Source: Symbiodinium natans
Taxonomy: Eukaryota > Sar > Dinophyceae > Suessiales > Symbiodiniaceae
NCBI GenBank assembly: GCA_905221605.1
Contig: CAJNDS010002304.1
Coordinates: 312,001-376,000 of the forward strand
Direction of reading: 5' to 3'
DNA: 64,000 nt
In this document: piece after piece, positions 48,601 to 57,284 of the stretch
How the letters are laid out: each line of letters starts with the position of its first letter
Numbering within the stretch: the stretch's first letter is position 1
Notes under the pieces: generated by a model
Told to the model about the DNA's origin: nothing
Seen by the model: only the letters and a program-made list of their open reading frames with translations
The model's database searches: none
Position numbers and translations under genes: made by a program

Positions 48601-50456
48601 CGCAGGACCGCACTACTGGGAAGATCTTTGACAGCACAAAGGGGTATCCTGGTGAAGGACCAAACAATGGTGACAATCCTTCCTCTAAGAGGAACTTACC
48701 CTGGATCTCTGAAGACTACCTCGACGAAGTGGTGTCAAAAAAGATGGAAAGGTCTTCAGATATGGATGGGCTGGAGGGGTTTGTTCCGGGAAGTGAGGGA
48801 TCGTTGGAAAAGGTAGAGGTGGAGAATGTTACTGCCTCTAAAATTCTTATGGCTCTTTGGAAGAAGGGACATAGAGTTGGTTATAGGAGGTTGTGTCGTT
48901 TGAACGCATCTGGATGCAAGGTTGGAACAATGAAGCGTCCAATCAAAAGGGTGCAGAAGATCGGCACTAGGAAAGCCCTCATGAAGAAGTTCAATGTTTT
49001 TGGATCGTCTCAGCATGGCTCAGGAGTTGGCGGAAAACCAATCATGAAGGTGGTAGGACCAAGGCCAGGTTTTCCAGCTGTACTCCAAGCACCAACTACT
49101 GATAGCACGTCGGGTGAAGGGAGCAGTCCCCAGGTACATGGCAATGTTCATGTAGAGCACAATCGCCCTATGGACCGGTATGAGGCAGAGCGCTTGGAGA
49201 AGAGGAAGAAGGGCTTCTGCTATTGGTTCAGCAAGGGGAAAGATCGCTGCAAATTTGGTGAAGACTGCAAATTCATCCATTCAGAAGATGATGTGGTGCT
49301 ACATTCGTATTGGTGCAAATACTATGTGGCAGGGAGAGACTGTTTCGCTGGAAAGGATTGTGCGTTCTCGCATGATGCAACTGGTGTGAGGTGCATCCAG
49401 TTTGCTCGGTCTGGGAAGTGTCGTTATGGTGACAGGTGTGTCTTCGAGCATGGTGTTCCGCTGGATGAACAGAGGCCAAGGTCTCCAAGGACGCCCCCAA
49501 GGGATGGTCCAAGGAGAAGTTCTGGTGCAAATGGTGGAGAAAAGGAGATCTCTCCTGAACAGTTCGATGATGGTGAGGAGTATTCCATGACCTATGACGA
49601 TGACACCAAAATGTCGGAACTGTTGATGGAAGCGATTTCAATTCTTTCGAATGGCAAACCAGACTTGGCTCGAGCAGAGGCGGACCCACTGTTCAAACTC
49701 CTGAAGTTCAAGGGAGACGCTGACCAGATGGATAGAGAATGGGTTTCGTGGACCGATGATATGTTGTCCGTGCTGGAACTTCACGAAGTAGTGAAGTCGT
49801 ATGAGGTTTCGCTCGAGGAGGTGGAAGAATGGGTCAATGACCTGAGGATATGGTTCGAGCGAGCCAACTTGGAAGAAGAAAAAGATCCCAAAAGGGGCAA
49901 GAAGAGGTCCCTGGAAAGGGAGTCCAGCAAAGATATTCCTGCCGAGAAGGAGGTGGTTGAGACTTCTGAGACGGAAGTTATCGTTGAGGAGGAGGCAAAA
50001 AAGGTTAAAAAGAAGAGGAAACCTGTGGTTATCGAAGATCCTTATACTCTCCTGGTTCCAAAGCCGAAGAAGATGCCGGCGACCATTGAGAAGAGTGGAT
50101 CATCAACCAATGCGGCGGTTTCTGCAGGGGAAAAAGCCTCGAGAATGCGCGCAAAGTCAATCGTCGGTGGAAAGGCGAAGAAGAAGGAGAAAAGTCAGAG
50201 TCCCAAAAAGGGAGAAGTGGTGGTGGTGAAAGGTCCTGAAGAAAAGGATCGTCCTCCTGATGTGGATGAGCAAGCGTCGGCAGCTGTGAGTGCAGAGCTG
50301 GGTCAACCTTGCCAAGCGATTGAGGACGCGAAAAGAGAAGGACTGGTATCCTCAATTCAAAGGGGCGTACAGGATCCTGTTCTTACAGTTTCAGACCTGG
50401 AGTATATTCTGCTGCAACTTCACCTCAAGATTGCCAACAATCGGAAAAAGAAGTGA
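42627..50456 (+). CDS. 2609-residue WW / S1-like / SAM-like / six-CCCH protein of the LTR element
   Basis: Starts ATG in a good context (GCCATGG), 64 bp after the 5' LTR. Domains seen: WW domain about 205-240 (W210 and W232, in ERHFHEDGREYFYCLDTGD); a long acidic region with a duplicated WSANEARV near 440-460; S1/OB-like domain about 660-725 (KITGLVRCINGYGAFLDYGD); a Trp/Gly-rich patch near 750-775; CCCH fingers 969-987, 1062-1080 and 1113-1132; SAM-like helices about 1230-1295; a region of unknown fold about 1710-1920; CCCH fingers 2198-2218, 2230-2249 and 2256-2275; and a Lys-rich tail with KKVKKKRK. Every finger fits C-x(7-9)-C-x5-C-x3-H. This is an RNA-binding kit, so packaging element RNA (a gag role) is inferred. 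No DTG/DSG protease, YxDD polymerase or HHCC/DDE integrase was found. A captured host gene is an alternative. Confidence 0.8.
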   Translation: MATNWLRTGVASSSSNVGDQGDGGVKRSATGEKVVPNEEALVDVGGMRGEEKPVVEGLEDQMEAVLLRLLSKHGHLLRAAESAESTGAPTTSSSTSKMVEQGCQTELVGDVIPVSKRARNKVSFAAESGDLLTGEVEETAPVAATKSSILVVGDAEGVVPVAMVMSEGEILELEAARIQQESDEDLNAGGGGKASQAADLPIVDCDGKTWERHFHEDGREYFYCLDTGDTQWVLPKKTGMAGNSEGPGIGMGIVPVEDEPTLGATSSPSSTESSRAQQGSMESVNSGVNSVSEKDFSSTIGDSGPRGGGDAPTSGSPDEEGISGNRADIAEAQHLDREEMGMLSEGVAAVESVGPEEKMPNVEIGIVSATEERVVDVVPVVQEDGPGDLDDEEKKLCITTEEVSSFGAENSAIQREKETSETAGDTVDKKDEAWSANEARVDAPDSTWSANEARVEVHMVVRSTGDCNNGAQVSAAADDGGSQVDALVQPEISREERNDKDYTGANEAAVVNDGGNSPLETMEPKEPAVEESVPAVDDQLNRPAAEENLPAAEGVTKDTNEGSTPMKGEALPSGSSPEVDTERTEADEAKPLAEKKGSPEIQEHKKDELVGLVEQDEQCDPKVKIKDAPGADDTEMVSEEHAKKVPRAGALESPGTHCYEEGDKITGLVRCINGYGAFLDYGDLNVLIPAEGNNVHQFQFGDTVNGTVKRVEDDGTIILDTFLVLEENEEDSSPKLRKWKDSGWGTWWTGSWQTGQWYKGSDGQWDWKSEEPQSREWFAESKASSREQEEAEQKQLYGEKICRNLLEDETINNDYVGKITGMLLSRSMDVIVECIADHAFLNNEARSAYNILLSDGWKPEKKERVGVEETTTFSRKQYHDALYELARKKRRFSGPVVGEAVAMLLSKGKDELWNELWLDTKRFLQELDGAVEEMSKRENRPIETYMDPDQYKKAHTTPKTVSLGYSKLCRFFNQGRCRNGDGCSYEHRCYGEGWPEGEPTEPKNSQKTGDEDGDIGGPPTDEGTVDEVQQEREDSAFRAQYNYGKGTSKGEPTLGETKKRLCLYYNQSGCKYGTACRFLHDDDVALEGTWEPGKSWDNASRRAIRDAGFHQCCFDYYLKGRCRVRFGCKYSHEEMSEDRLAQLKHLVNVANHVSFQRAKGLEIPDRNAFQPPVSGGAESSSSSAPKALQMTNVSQKDGEKGILDEEEADEQKNSVAASTSTQLHNPEEPIENWMARNQHLWVYTPHVSEVMITLGVTNVSDLQEFIFVEDLVDKGINKVTACKILQLVGEVRYRPGGPEKAVPSDASVRVQQSSGNKGTGRAAVRTLTQVREAEDSGAKTMPRGSYRELFDKVKYRDAWTLAQRSPLCVQKLKLVGVGMPPVNPPTKKYRSRSNPVKRGRPLLDKKQVRQVPRSRSQRRAQPAEVVEKPKPLELKPRGGLSYRFSRAWADVVDDDDQAEALVSYAASSSDSSEEETNAVHRMREILLQERDSQRTAIRGNVPMGGSSGPNAGQKKSVHLGKERDKASRGETRQEVTSQVFSLPQPSRRTEQSQKRARDGSVMVGSLAVGSTDEVLPGQGVAGQVNGSESAQVLPGHEVAGQETALEGAVQIPGEETDQNEGEGGSNDLRGDDAKNLDGGLVRSDLQQLLVKGLLNRIYWKVAVGKLPVGQRDCQKGSNKMDRNLVISMSSEGASEQDENLALEDDADQSMGDGAMVVLVYDPRTLIQSPTTDWVMRRGLTDRSIWPAMAYTAQRICAEMVQVDELNAQLNTGRLLFERRDQGYYCDLHHSFHDNPCLPVVGNYPLSVMGALLSPGLEKEFRDTGKFGTAMEAIAYDWSRSPGMEVHVELMARVANLVAPFLRLGGQGTVVNSEFLWQHGRDQMMEFLQAATCADQLEVLWNRMDDDADEEVDPTGMVLEIPDQQDAVLDQGNNESLIPIEDAGGETLGDTGRDGKAPEVSPEEETSSGSSRLAGTRIFLWSVYSRVASNFSTQDRTTGKIFDSTKGYPGEGPNNGDNPSSKRNLPWISEDYLDEVVSKKMERSSDMDGLEGFVPGSEGSLEKVEVENVTASKILMALWKKGHRVGYRRLCRLNASGCKVGTMKRPIKRVQKIGTRKALMKKFNVFGSSQHGSGVGGKPIMKVVGPRPGFPAVLQAPTTDSTSGEGSSPQVHGNVHVEHNRPMDRYEAERLEKRKKGFCYWFSKGKDRCKFGEDCKFIHSEDDVVLHSYWCKYYVAGRDCFAGKDCAFSHDATGVRCIQFARSGKCRYGDRCVFEHGVPLDEQRPRSPRTPPRDGPRRSSGANGGEKEISPEQFDDGEEYSMTYDDDTKMSELLMEAISILSNGKPDLARAEADPLFKLLKFKGDADQMDREWVSWTDDMLSVLELHEVVKSYEVSLEEVEEWVNDLRIWFERANLEEEKDPKRGKKRSLERESSKDIPAEKEVVETSETEVIVEEEAKKVKKKRKPVVIEDPYTLLVPKPKKMPATIEKSGSSTNAAVSAGEKASRMRAKSIVGGKAKKKEKSQSPKKGEVVVVKGPEEKDRPPDVDEQASAAVSAELGQPCQAIEDAKREGLVSSIQRGVQDPVLTVSDLEYILLQLHLKIANNRKKK

Positions 50457-50817
50457 TTGGATGGTATGGATGAAGGGATGGTTTTTCTCTTTCTGGAGAC
50501 AGGTGCGCTGGAACAGCCAATGGGCTGACAAATGTGGTGGTTACTATTAAGGGTATGGAAATCCCTGATAGTAGAAGTCAGTAGCTTTTCGCGTAGCGAA
50601 GACCACGGTTTGTGGTGAAGAAGGCCAAGGAGTCTTCAGTGATGAGAGGATCATGGTGAAAAGATTCTCTATGGTTAGTGGATTTAGCCAATGAGCTATA
50701 ATTTCGTCCTGGTAGACGTTAAACCATATTGTGCATGTCAAGCAGCAGGCTACTGCCCTAATGGCAGTTTTTGGCCAAAGATCTGCATCTCCAATGTGTC
50801 CTAGGAAATCCTAGGAC
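50457..50817. other. 3' untranslated part of the LTR element
   Basis: Stop-rich sequence between the ORF stop (50454-50456) and the polypurine tract. A short palindrome CCTAGGAAATCCTAGG lies at about 50799-50814. No coding sequence. Confidence 0.6.
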
Positions 50818-50825
50818 AGGGGGAG
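50818..50825 (+). promoter_or_regulatory. Polypurine tract
   Basis: AGGGGGAG immediately before the TG of the right LTR, in the position used to prime plus-strand DNA in LTR elements. Confidence 0.75.
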
Positions 50826-51047
50826 TGCGGAGCTGCAACTGGTATTGTAAAAAGAGTTAGTGTTGGAAGTTGAAAGGGTTAATAAACCCGGAAATTATTT
50901 TTTGGCTCAAGACTGGGCCATGTGCCTGGTAGTAAAAGGTGAGTGCCCTGTGGTTTGGGTTTGTTGTGTGGTTGATCCAGGGAAATCAAGGGATTCTGTT
51001 GGGGTTGACTTTTCGGTTTCTCGTCCCCCTTCGGGTTCCCCCCGTAG
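50826..51047 (+). repeat. 3' LTR (222 bp)
   Basis: Base-for-base identical to the 5' LTR. It is followed by CA and then the CAGGG target copy and a TTTAGGG array. The two extra CA bases complete the usual TG...CA ends but are not present in the left copy. Confidence 0.95.
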
Positions 51048-51050
51048 CAC

Positions 51051-51119
51051 AGGGTTTAGGGTTTAGGGTTTAGGGTTTAGGGTTTAGGGTTTAGGGTTTA
51101 GGGTTTAGGGTTTAGGGTT
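51051..51119 (+). repeat. Interstitial telomere repeat (TTTAGGG)n
   Basis: About nine perfect units directly to the right of the LTR element; the left flank has degenerate TTCAGGG units. This was the insertion target. Confidence 0.97.
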
Positions 51120-51279
51120 CTTTGCGAGTTTCGGCGGGGCCCTTGGATCGAAGCGAGCATCGTGTGCTCGAGGACATGTGTCAAATCGGTGGTCTAGAAA
51201 TTTGGAAGAAAAACCAAAAAAAAGACATCGCCTCACAAGCACGAAGCCCTTTCAAGCAGAAACCTTTCCGTCTTGGCAG

Positions 51280-51447
51280 GGGCGGCACGCTGGCCCAACT
51301 AAAGGCAGAGAATATCAGACTCTGGCTAAGTTGGCTTCGGGCTCAAGGCTGCTTTTGCGAACTCACAGGGCGCATGAGGATGCCAGGTCTTGGCTCCAGC
51401 ACACACGGCAATCCGAGGTCGCTACAATCACCGACTCACTCATGCAG
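51280..51447 (+). CDS. Two helical exons of an unidentified coiled-coil gene
   Basis: After a TTGGCAG acceptor, 51280-51350 encodes GTLAQLKAENIRLWLSWLR. A 78 bp exon at 51370-51447 encodes 26 residues (AHEDARSWLQHTRQSEVATI onward), preceded by CAG and followed by a GTGGTT donor. The amino acid make-up is like the coiled-coil gene at 1-8.5 kb, but there is no evidence of continuity across the window. The downstream part overlaps the tail of the minus-strand MFS gene, so the two genes would converge. Confidence 0.4.
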
Positions 51448-51484
51448 GTGGTTGTCAGCATGCACCGCTGCTCTCTTGCTTGTG

Positions 51485-53929
51485 CTACTGGTACTCTCCT
51501 CCAACGGCACACACAGCATGCCGACCACTGCGCATCCAATGGTGCAGAACCTCGGCTTCTTGGCTCGGGCTTGCAATGCTTGCATTAACTGCGGTTTTGG
51601 TTTTGGATTCCCAGTACCACGTCTCACAAGCCTTGCCAAACAATGCTGCTGAAGGGCAGCCTAGCAACAGTGAGGAGGTGACGAGGAAGGGAGTCGCGCC
51701 CTTGGCAGCAAAAGATGTCTCATGCTCGGAGAAGCGCGTCGCGACAAAGTTTCCAGCAATACTTCCGACAGATCCAAGCACATTCAGCAATGAGAAAACG
51801 CGCCCTTGCTGGGAAACAGGCACAGCAAGTGTGGTCAGGTGCTGGTAGCACACCTTCATGGTCCCGCACACTGCCAGAAAAGTCAAGACGTTCGAGATGT
51901 GCACCAGCTGGCCATAAAGAGAGGCATCTGGCTGCAGAAAAGCCAGTGCAGAGGTGGCGCCAGCAATCATTGGCAAGGAGCTGGCCGTCAGCCGATGGCC
52001 CAGCAGCCTTGTAAGCGGGGGATATCCCAAAGTACTCAGGATGATCAGGAGCTGCGACAGCAGCTGCAACCAGGCGTAGTCATGCGAGCCCAGCCCAAGC
52101 TTGCGGATGTGAAGCGGCCAGAGCACCGTAATGACCTGCCATAAAACAATTCCAGGCATGATATGCACCTCTCTAAGTCACTGCCTCAGCTAGTGAGGAT
52201 GGACAACAGTTACTACAACCGAGTGCAGGTGCCAGTTTCATTGCCTGTTTTTGCATTGCATGCCTACCATCCACCCGTACACGATACAGTCTGTGCAATG
52301 TAACGAGAGTATGACCTGGCGGTAAGTCATTCGCTGTCACAAGTCAAGCCACGGTTTCGCCGAAGGTCTGGATGACACTCGTCACCAAAAGCAGGATGAT
52401 CTGTGAATGCCTTGCAGGCTGCTCTGACTTCTTGAGGTCCCCCTTCCTGTCCTCATCCTGCAACCGCGGAAGTGTCAACAGACATGCTGTCCATGGAAAC
52501 GCTGTATTTTTATGTACAAGTAGTTTGTAATTCTTGGAACTGCGCAACACCTCTACATGCCTGTCATTCATCTGGAACGTGCAACCATGGCCAATAGCAT
52601 GTGGAACTGACATGTGGATCTGGCTTCCTGGCAGCACACGCTGTGCCAGCAACCCTTTCAGCTAGGAGCAGGCGCACGCTTCTGGAACCCCATTATTTGT
52701 TTCCACCGTTGGTTACAGATGACATAGCTAGAGTCAGAGTAAATGGTTTAAGAGAACAGCACCTAATGTCGCAAAAGGTTCTCCACATGCAGCATGGAAG
52801 CGTTTTGCTTGATTAAGCTTGCCATGTCTGGTTTAGATCTTGATTTTTCAACTCAGAGGCCACCACCTGTCGCCGCAACCTTGAGAGACTCGCATAGACA
52901 CGCCAAGGCTTCAGCAAAACCTGTGCCCCGGTCCTCGACCCAAGCTGCGGGCTGAAATCGAAAGACCAGATAGATGAAGGCGAACACGCAAAAGATGCTG
53001 CACTCGCTCATGTGTATCCTCATCCATCACCGCATGCAAATCTCGGCAACCCATTTTTGGACGTTGCACACACCGGGGGTAGCATTTTCATTTTTGGACG
53101 TTGCACACACATGGGAAAGCATGTTGGCTCCTGTACCGCAAGAGTTTGTGCTCAACTCCTGCGAATTTCAGGAGGGAGTCGACCGCAGGGTAGAGCGAAG
53201 TGCCAATCAGTCTCAGGCATGCCACCTGGACCTCAGGGTCTCATTTCACGCGGAAAAAACGAAACATCTTTGCTTTCGGCTCCGTCAGCTCCTGTTTTTT
53301 GAGAAGTTTCTTCTGTGGCCTGGAAGCCCGTGACGACGACGTGGCGCTGCTCCCGCGGCGTCGCCAGAGCCACGTATGCCCCGACCACGTTCCAGAAGTT
53401 CACGGCACCCATGGCCAGGATGACACTCGCCACGTACAGGCCCAGCACGTCGGCTGCAAAGCCATGGATCAGGCACCCGAAGGTGCAGCAGAAGGCCGAG
53501 AGGACTGCCGGGAGGTATGCCGACCGTCGGTCTAAGAGCCAGCCATAGAATGGGGACACGAGCAGGACACCAGTCGTTCGTATGATCCCGAAGTTGCCGA
53601 TTTGGGCCTCAGGAACCGTCAATTTCAGAAGGCAACTCTTAGTGTCTTAGTGAGGCTCTGTTTTCTGAGGGAACAGAACCACACAGTCAGAGATGAAGTC
53701 AAGGGGCGGTGGAAGCGCCTACCTCAACTTGAAAGTATGTGGTGACCGGCGCGTGCAGGGCGCCCCCGAAGGAAGCCACCCAGATGCCCAGCATTGGGAC
53801 AAAGAGCTCCTGCCTGCGGACCATGCTGGCCAGCAGGCTGTACTGCTCGCGCCCTGCGTGGATCGCTTGCTCCATGGCCACGAGCGCCAAAGCTGCAAGC
53901 AGCGAACCTGGTTTTTCAACGCCTGCATG
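51485..53929 (-). CDS. Major facilitator superfamily transporter, six exons
   Basis: Exons 53929-53723, 53637-53320, 53225-53131, 53007-52881, 52457-52353 and 52168-51485 join in phase. Order of features: MEQAIHAGREQYSLLASMVR start region and first membrane helix (PMLGIWVASFGGALHAPVTT); EAQIGNFGIIRTTGVLLVSP then the MFS loop motif GWLLDRR; two further helices; VACLRLIGTSLYPAVDSLL; CSIFCVFAFIYLVFRFQ; a charged central loop (DEDRKGDLKKSEQ) before helix 7 (ILLLVTSVIQTFGE); and a C-terminal half with VFSLLNVLGSVGSIAGNF. This is the normal 6+6 helix plan in a membrane transporter. Substrate cannot be read. Donors are GT, GC (after GFQ) and GA (after LLRYR). The ATG at 53875-53873 is a possible start, but the frame is open upstream. 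Confidence 0.8.
53052..53110. repeat. 22 bp direct repeat, 37 bp apart
   Basis: CATTTTTGGACGTTGCACAC plus AC occurs at 53052-53073 and exactly again at 53089-53110, inside an intron of the MFS gene. Confidence 0.9.
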
Positions 53930-54242
53930 CCACCTGCGTTGCCATTCTGGCATGAGTAAGCCCACTGATTCGTTGTGCGTGCGGTACTCCTCTAGTTTGC
54001 AACACTATCTTGCCCGTCCCTTCGGACCACTTCATGCCAAAGAACCGTCCATAGCTGTAAGCCGTGCAGCGATGTCAAAAATAAGTTCTGGCACTACCGC
54101 CGCCAAGCTACACCATCAATCACCGTCATTTGCCAAGGAAGCAAGCATTTATGTTTGCTGCGAATGCTTACATGGAGATTGCCATGACAAGCTGAACCAA
54201 AAACAAGACACACTCCCACTATTTGCTTAAGACCACCCCCCA

Positions 54243-54620
54243 ACAAAAAATGTTGCATATATATATATACACATATACATATATATATATAGACTCCACT
54301 AATGCACATCCATGCACCCACATCCTAACACCTGCTAACACCCATGCACATATAGATGTTAACACCCAAACACTAATCACTAACACCCAAACATCCATTC
54401 TAACACATGTTAACACCCATCCACCACATCCATTCACACACTTTAACACACACCCGCACACACACACACACCCTTATAAGGATTCTTGTCTTCTTGTTTT
54501 TTTTTTTGGGGGGGGGGGTTCTTAAGCAAGACTCACTGTTGCTGTCGTGATCATCGCCATTATACGTCGTATGTGTACACACACACACATACATAAACAT
54601 CTATATATATATATATGAAT
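54243..54620. repeat. TA/CA microsatellites and CTAACACCCA minisatellite
   Basis: TATATA runs (54255-54290, 54602-54616), a CTAACACCCA-like decamer array (54327-54460), CA runs (54449-54470, 54577-54590) and T9/G9 tracts near 54498-54518. No coding sequence. Mixed composition resembles a recombination-prone spacer between the MFS gene and upstream DNA. Confidence 0.85.
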
Positions 54621-54627
54621 TTATTTA

Positions 54628-54748
54628 TTTACATGGAGATGTACTCTGTCTACAGATGCAGGTTGGAGTGATGTGAAGGCTGGGCGTGCGGCTCTGGCTA
54701 CGGTGGGGTCCTTGAGCATTTGCGCTTGGACGTCCTTCGACGCGTGCA
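54628..54748 (-). CDS. Possible exon upstream of the MFS gene
   Basis: The minus frame RFVHASKDVQAQMLKDPTVA runs on to a stop at the TA repeat. It looks coded but has no partner or family. Confidence 0.25.
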
Positions 54749-54980
54749 CAAACCTGAGCCAAAAACGTGCTTTCGGAAGGGAACTGTAACGACAAACAAT
54801 CGACAAACCATAAGAAGCACTAGCAATAGCAATCATGTTGAAACCCCGCTCATTCCCTTCAAAGAGTAAGAACAAAGGGGCCAACACCAAGCAGTCCAGC
54901 AAGCCGCAATGCTCAATGTGTTTGATCTTCTTTGCATCCCTTTTGCAACAGGCTTGCTACCTCGTTGCATCCCTTTTGCC

Positions 54981-55011
54981 CGAAACCCTAAACCCTCAAC
55001 CCGAAACCCTA
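54981..55011 (-). repeat. Degenerate telomere repeat
   Basis: CCCTAAA, CCCTCAA and CCCGAAA units. Confidence 0.85.
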
Positions 55012-55377
55012 ATATTGTGTGAAAAATCCCCGGCAGTCGGGCAGCTCCATGGCGATCTTCTTATTGTTGGTTGATGCTGTTTTGCTGGAGACCGGCCTCA
55101 ACAAGCATGCCCCCGCAGCCATGCTGAGCTGTTACGAACAAGTGAGGTCCAGCAACACGCCTTAGAATTCACACGCTATGCAGTGCATCTCCATGCCGGC
55201 CAGAGCAAGCATCTTACTTAGTGCGAGGCGTAATGTGCTTTGTTGCCGGCGCTAGAAGGACCTGGCACCAGAGCCAGCACCCTGCTTAGTAGGGTTCTTC
55301 GATCGCATATCCTACCGATGCACCGTAGCCACAAATCTTCCGCATGTCTTCAAAGGCATGTGCCCAAAGCAAGCTGA

Positions 55378-55641
55378 GTGTGGAACCCCACAGTGTTGAT
55401 CATTCGCCCATGGTGTTTGCAAGGCTCACACATCCGGAAGGCCCCGAAAGACCGAAATCCGCGATTCCGAGGCGCACCAGCTTCCCGGCCGGCCCTGCGC
55501 CCGGCGCAGGTGACTGCGGCAGAGAGGCTTAGTGAAACCCACGTGGTTTTGGAAGGGCGTCACCGTTCTGGCTTGAAGCTTCTCGCACAGGGCTTCAGAA
55601 TGCAGGCAAAGGCTGCCACAAAAGAATTTGGGAGGTTGTGA
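55378..55641 (+). CDS. Possible exon, unknown protein
   Basis: A plus frame of 87 codons ends in ERLSETHVVLEGRHRSGLKL and a short basic tail before a stop. Parts of the minus strand are open too. No motif, and no partner exon. Confidence 0.25.
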   Translation: MWNPTVLIIRPWCLQGSHIRKAPKDRNPRFRGAPASRPALRPAQVTAAERLSETHVVLEGRHRSGLKLLAQGFRMQAKAATKEFGRL

Positions 55642-56131
55642 CATGTTGTGACAGACTTTGGCCTGCAAAGAGAGTTGGCAACAAATTCGAACAGTCGTGT
55701 TCAAATAGTCCACGTGCGAAAGTTGCGGAGGTGGACATTATGCACATTAACCCTCGTGTCGCATGCGTCGCCTTGGCCATGTTCAGGGCCATCGCAGGTC
55801 CTGTGTGTCCAGGTGGGAGCAGCCTGAGAGACTTCGCCAGCGTATGCCAGCGACCAGTTTGTTTTAGGTGATCGTGAGATATAAGTACGGGAGTGTACCT
55901 AATTTCGAAAACCCCCATACCCACTGTGCATCCTGAGGAAGCTACAGGGGGGCGGGCGGTAGCACGCCCGGCATCAGCCTCTGGCGGGTGCTGCTCTCAT
56001 CTCGTGGTGCAACAGTGATGGTGCGTGCAGTCGCAGGGAGTCTCGAGGGCCCGGCCCCTTGCCAGCAAGGCCTTAGATGAGGCTTGGAGTGGCACATGGG
56101 GCCAATGTGATCTAAGTCTCCTGAGCAATTC

Positions 56132-56592
56132 CTATGGTACAAGGGGGAACTCTTCACGAAAAAGAAGGGTTTTTGCTATCAACGAGGGGCCTTTGCCACC
56201 GGTGGCGTCCTGAGCGACACGCAAATTCAAGCGGTGCCCGGCGCCCGGTGCAGCTCACGGGACACTGAGTGCCCCACCTCGCCCTTGCCACTGAAGCCAC
56301 CCAAGCCAGGTGCCAAGCCTTTGCCCTTCCCTCCATCCTTGCCTTTCAAGGAGAACGCGGGGCCCATGGCATCCATCCGCGGCCGTTTTAACTCTGGCCC
56401 ATCCTCGGGCTGGGAGATCCAATTCCCCTTCTCGCTGCGATCACCTTTGCCACCCCATTTGGCAAGACCTTTCCAGGCGCCTGGGGCACCAGGGCCCATT
56501 GGACCCATGCCCGGCCCAAGCCCGTCGCCCTTCTTGCCCCACTTGCCATCGCCTTTGCCCATCGCCAGCAGCCAATCTGCGAGGACTTCGGC
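56132..56592 (-). CDS. Gly/Lys-rich protein, last two exons
   Basis: Exon 56592-56278 (105 codons, acceptor GTCAG, donor GAG|GTGGGG) starts AEVLADWLLAMGKGDGKWGK and is rich in GKG, GPG and GMGP, with a basic ELKRPRM stretch and KGKDGGKGKG. Exon 56209-56132 adds 26 codons (DATGGKGPSLIAKTLLFREE onward) and a stop at 56134-56132. The two join in phase 0. Low-complexity Gly/Lys stretches like these occur in many dinoflagellate RNA-associated proteins and suggest a disordered tail. The part encoding any folded domain would lie upstream (higher coordinates) and was not found. Confidence 0.6.
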
Positions 56593-56599
56593 CTGACTG

Positions 56600-57284
56600 G
56601 CACATCACATACCACGAGCAACACACATCAGCGTGACCGAGCAACCGACGTGGTCAAGTCTGGCAGCAGCCGCCCATGTGCTCGGCGCAGCTCAGACTTT
56701 GCTGGGGACGGATTGAGGGGTGTGGAAGTGAGGGGGGCTGAAGGATGCTGTAAGGGATCGTGAGGGTCAAGCGGGGCTTGGCTGGCGGCACTGTGTTCAT
56801 GCCAATGTCTTAAGTCTGGCCGCTGGAATGGCGATCAGAGCTTGATCTACATTGAAATGCCAGACTGGCCACACCCCAGACTGGGCTGGCGTCCTCAACA
56901 CATGGCATACTTTATTTACACGAATCGGTACGCTTGAACACAGCGGCGACAACAAACGGTTGGGGCAGTCCTAGCGAACAGATGCGAGCAGAACGGTGCG
57001 AGAGCGTGCATTCACATTCTGCGTCATTCCGCCCTTTTCAGCGGAAGTCGTCCGGCCTGGCTTCGCATCAACTCGTGGAGTTTTGAGCCAAACTGTCCCC
57101 GGGACTGCCACTTTCGGAGCTGCATTCTCTTCGACTCACATCGCCATCTTGTCAGCACCGCCTCCTTCAAGCGCTCAAGTCCAGGGCCCCGCCCAGCTTC
57201 ACGGGGGGCACCGTCTGCTCCGAGTCCCCAGCTCGCCACCGTGGGGTCCGAGGAGTGGTGGGGATGTGCTGGCACCATATGGCA
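56600..57284. other. Spacer between two minus-strand genes
   Basis: Open frames on both strands around 57000-57280 have no motif. It holds the 3' flank of the methyltransferase gene and possibly upstream exons of the Gly/Lys-rich gene. Confidence 0.35.

Larger units (their letters stand above)
42341..51049 (+). mobile_element. LTR retrotransposon, pol-less, with CCCH-finger ORF
   Basis: Two identical 222 bp direct repeats (42341-42562 and 50826-51047) begin with TG. The right copy is followed by CA, giving TG...CA. Five bases CAGGG flank both outer ends (42336-42340 and 51050-51054); removing the element restores a continuous TTCAGGG/TTTAGGG array, so this is a clean insertion with a 5 bp target duplication. 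GGTTATGAGCCCA at the inner edge of the left LTR is complementary to the anticodon arm of initiator tRNA-Met, as in Drosophila copia half-tRNA priming. AGGGGGAG abuts the right LTR. The only large ORF (42627-50456) lacks recognisable protease, integrase, reverse transcriptase or RNase H. It therefore resembles a gag-only non-autonomous element that would need enzymes in trans. Identical LTRs imply recent insertion. Confidence 0.85.

Noticed and set aside
48550-48615. Possible intron (GTCAGT...CTACGCAG) inside the element ORF
   Set aside because: Removing it (40 bases) would break the long frame, so the uninterrupted ORF is the simpler reading.
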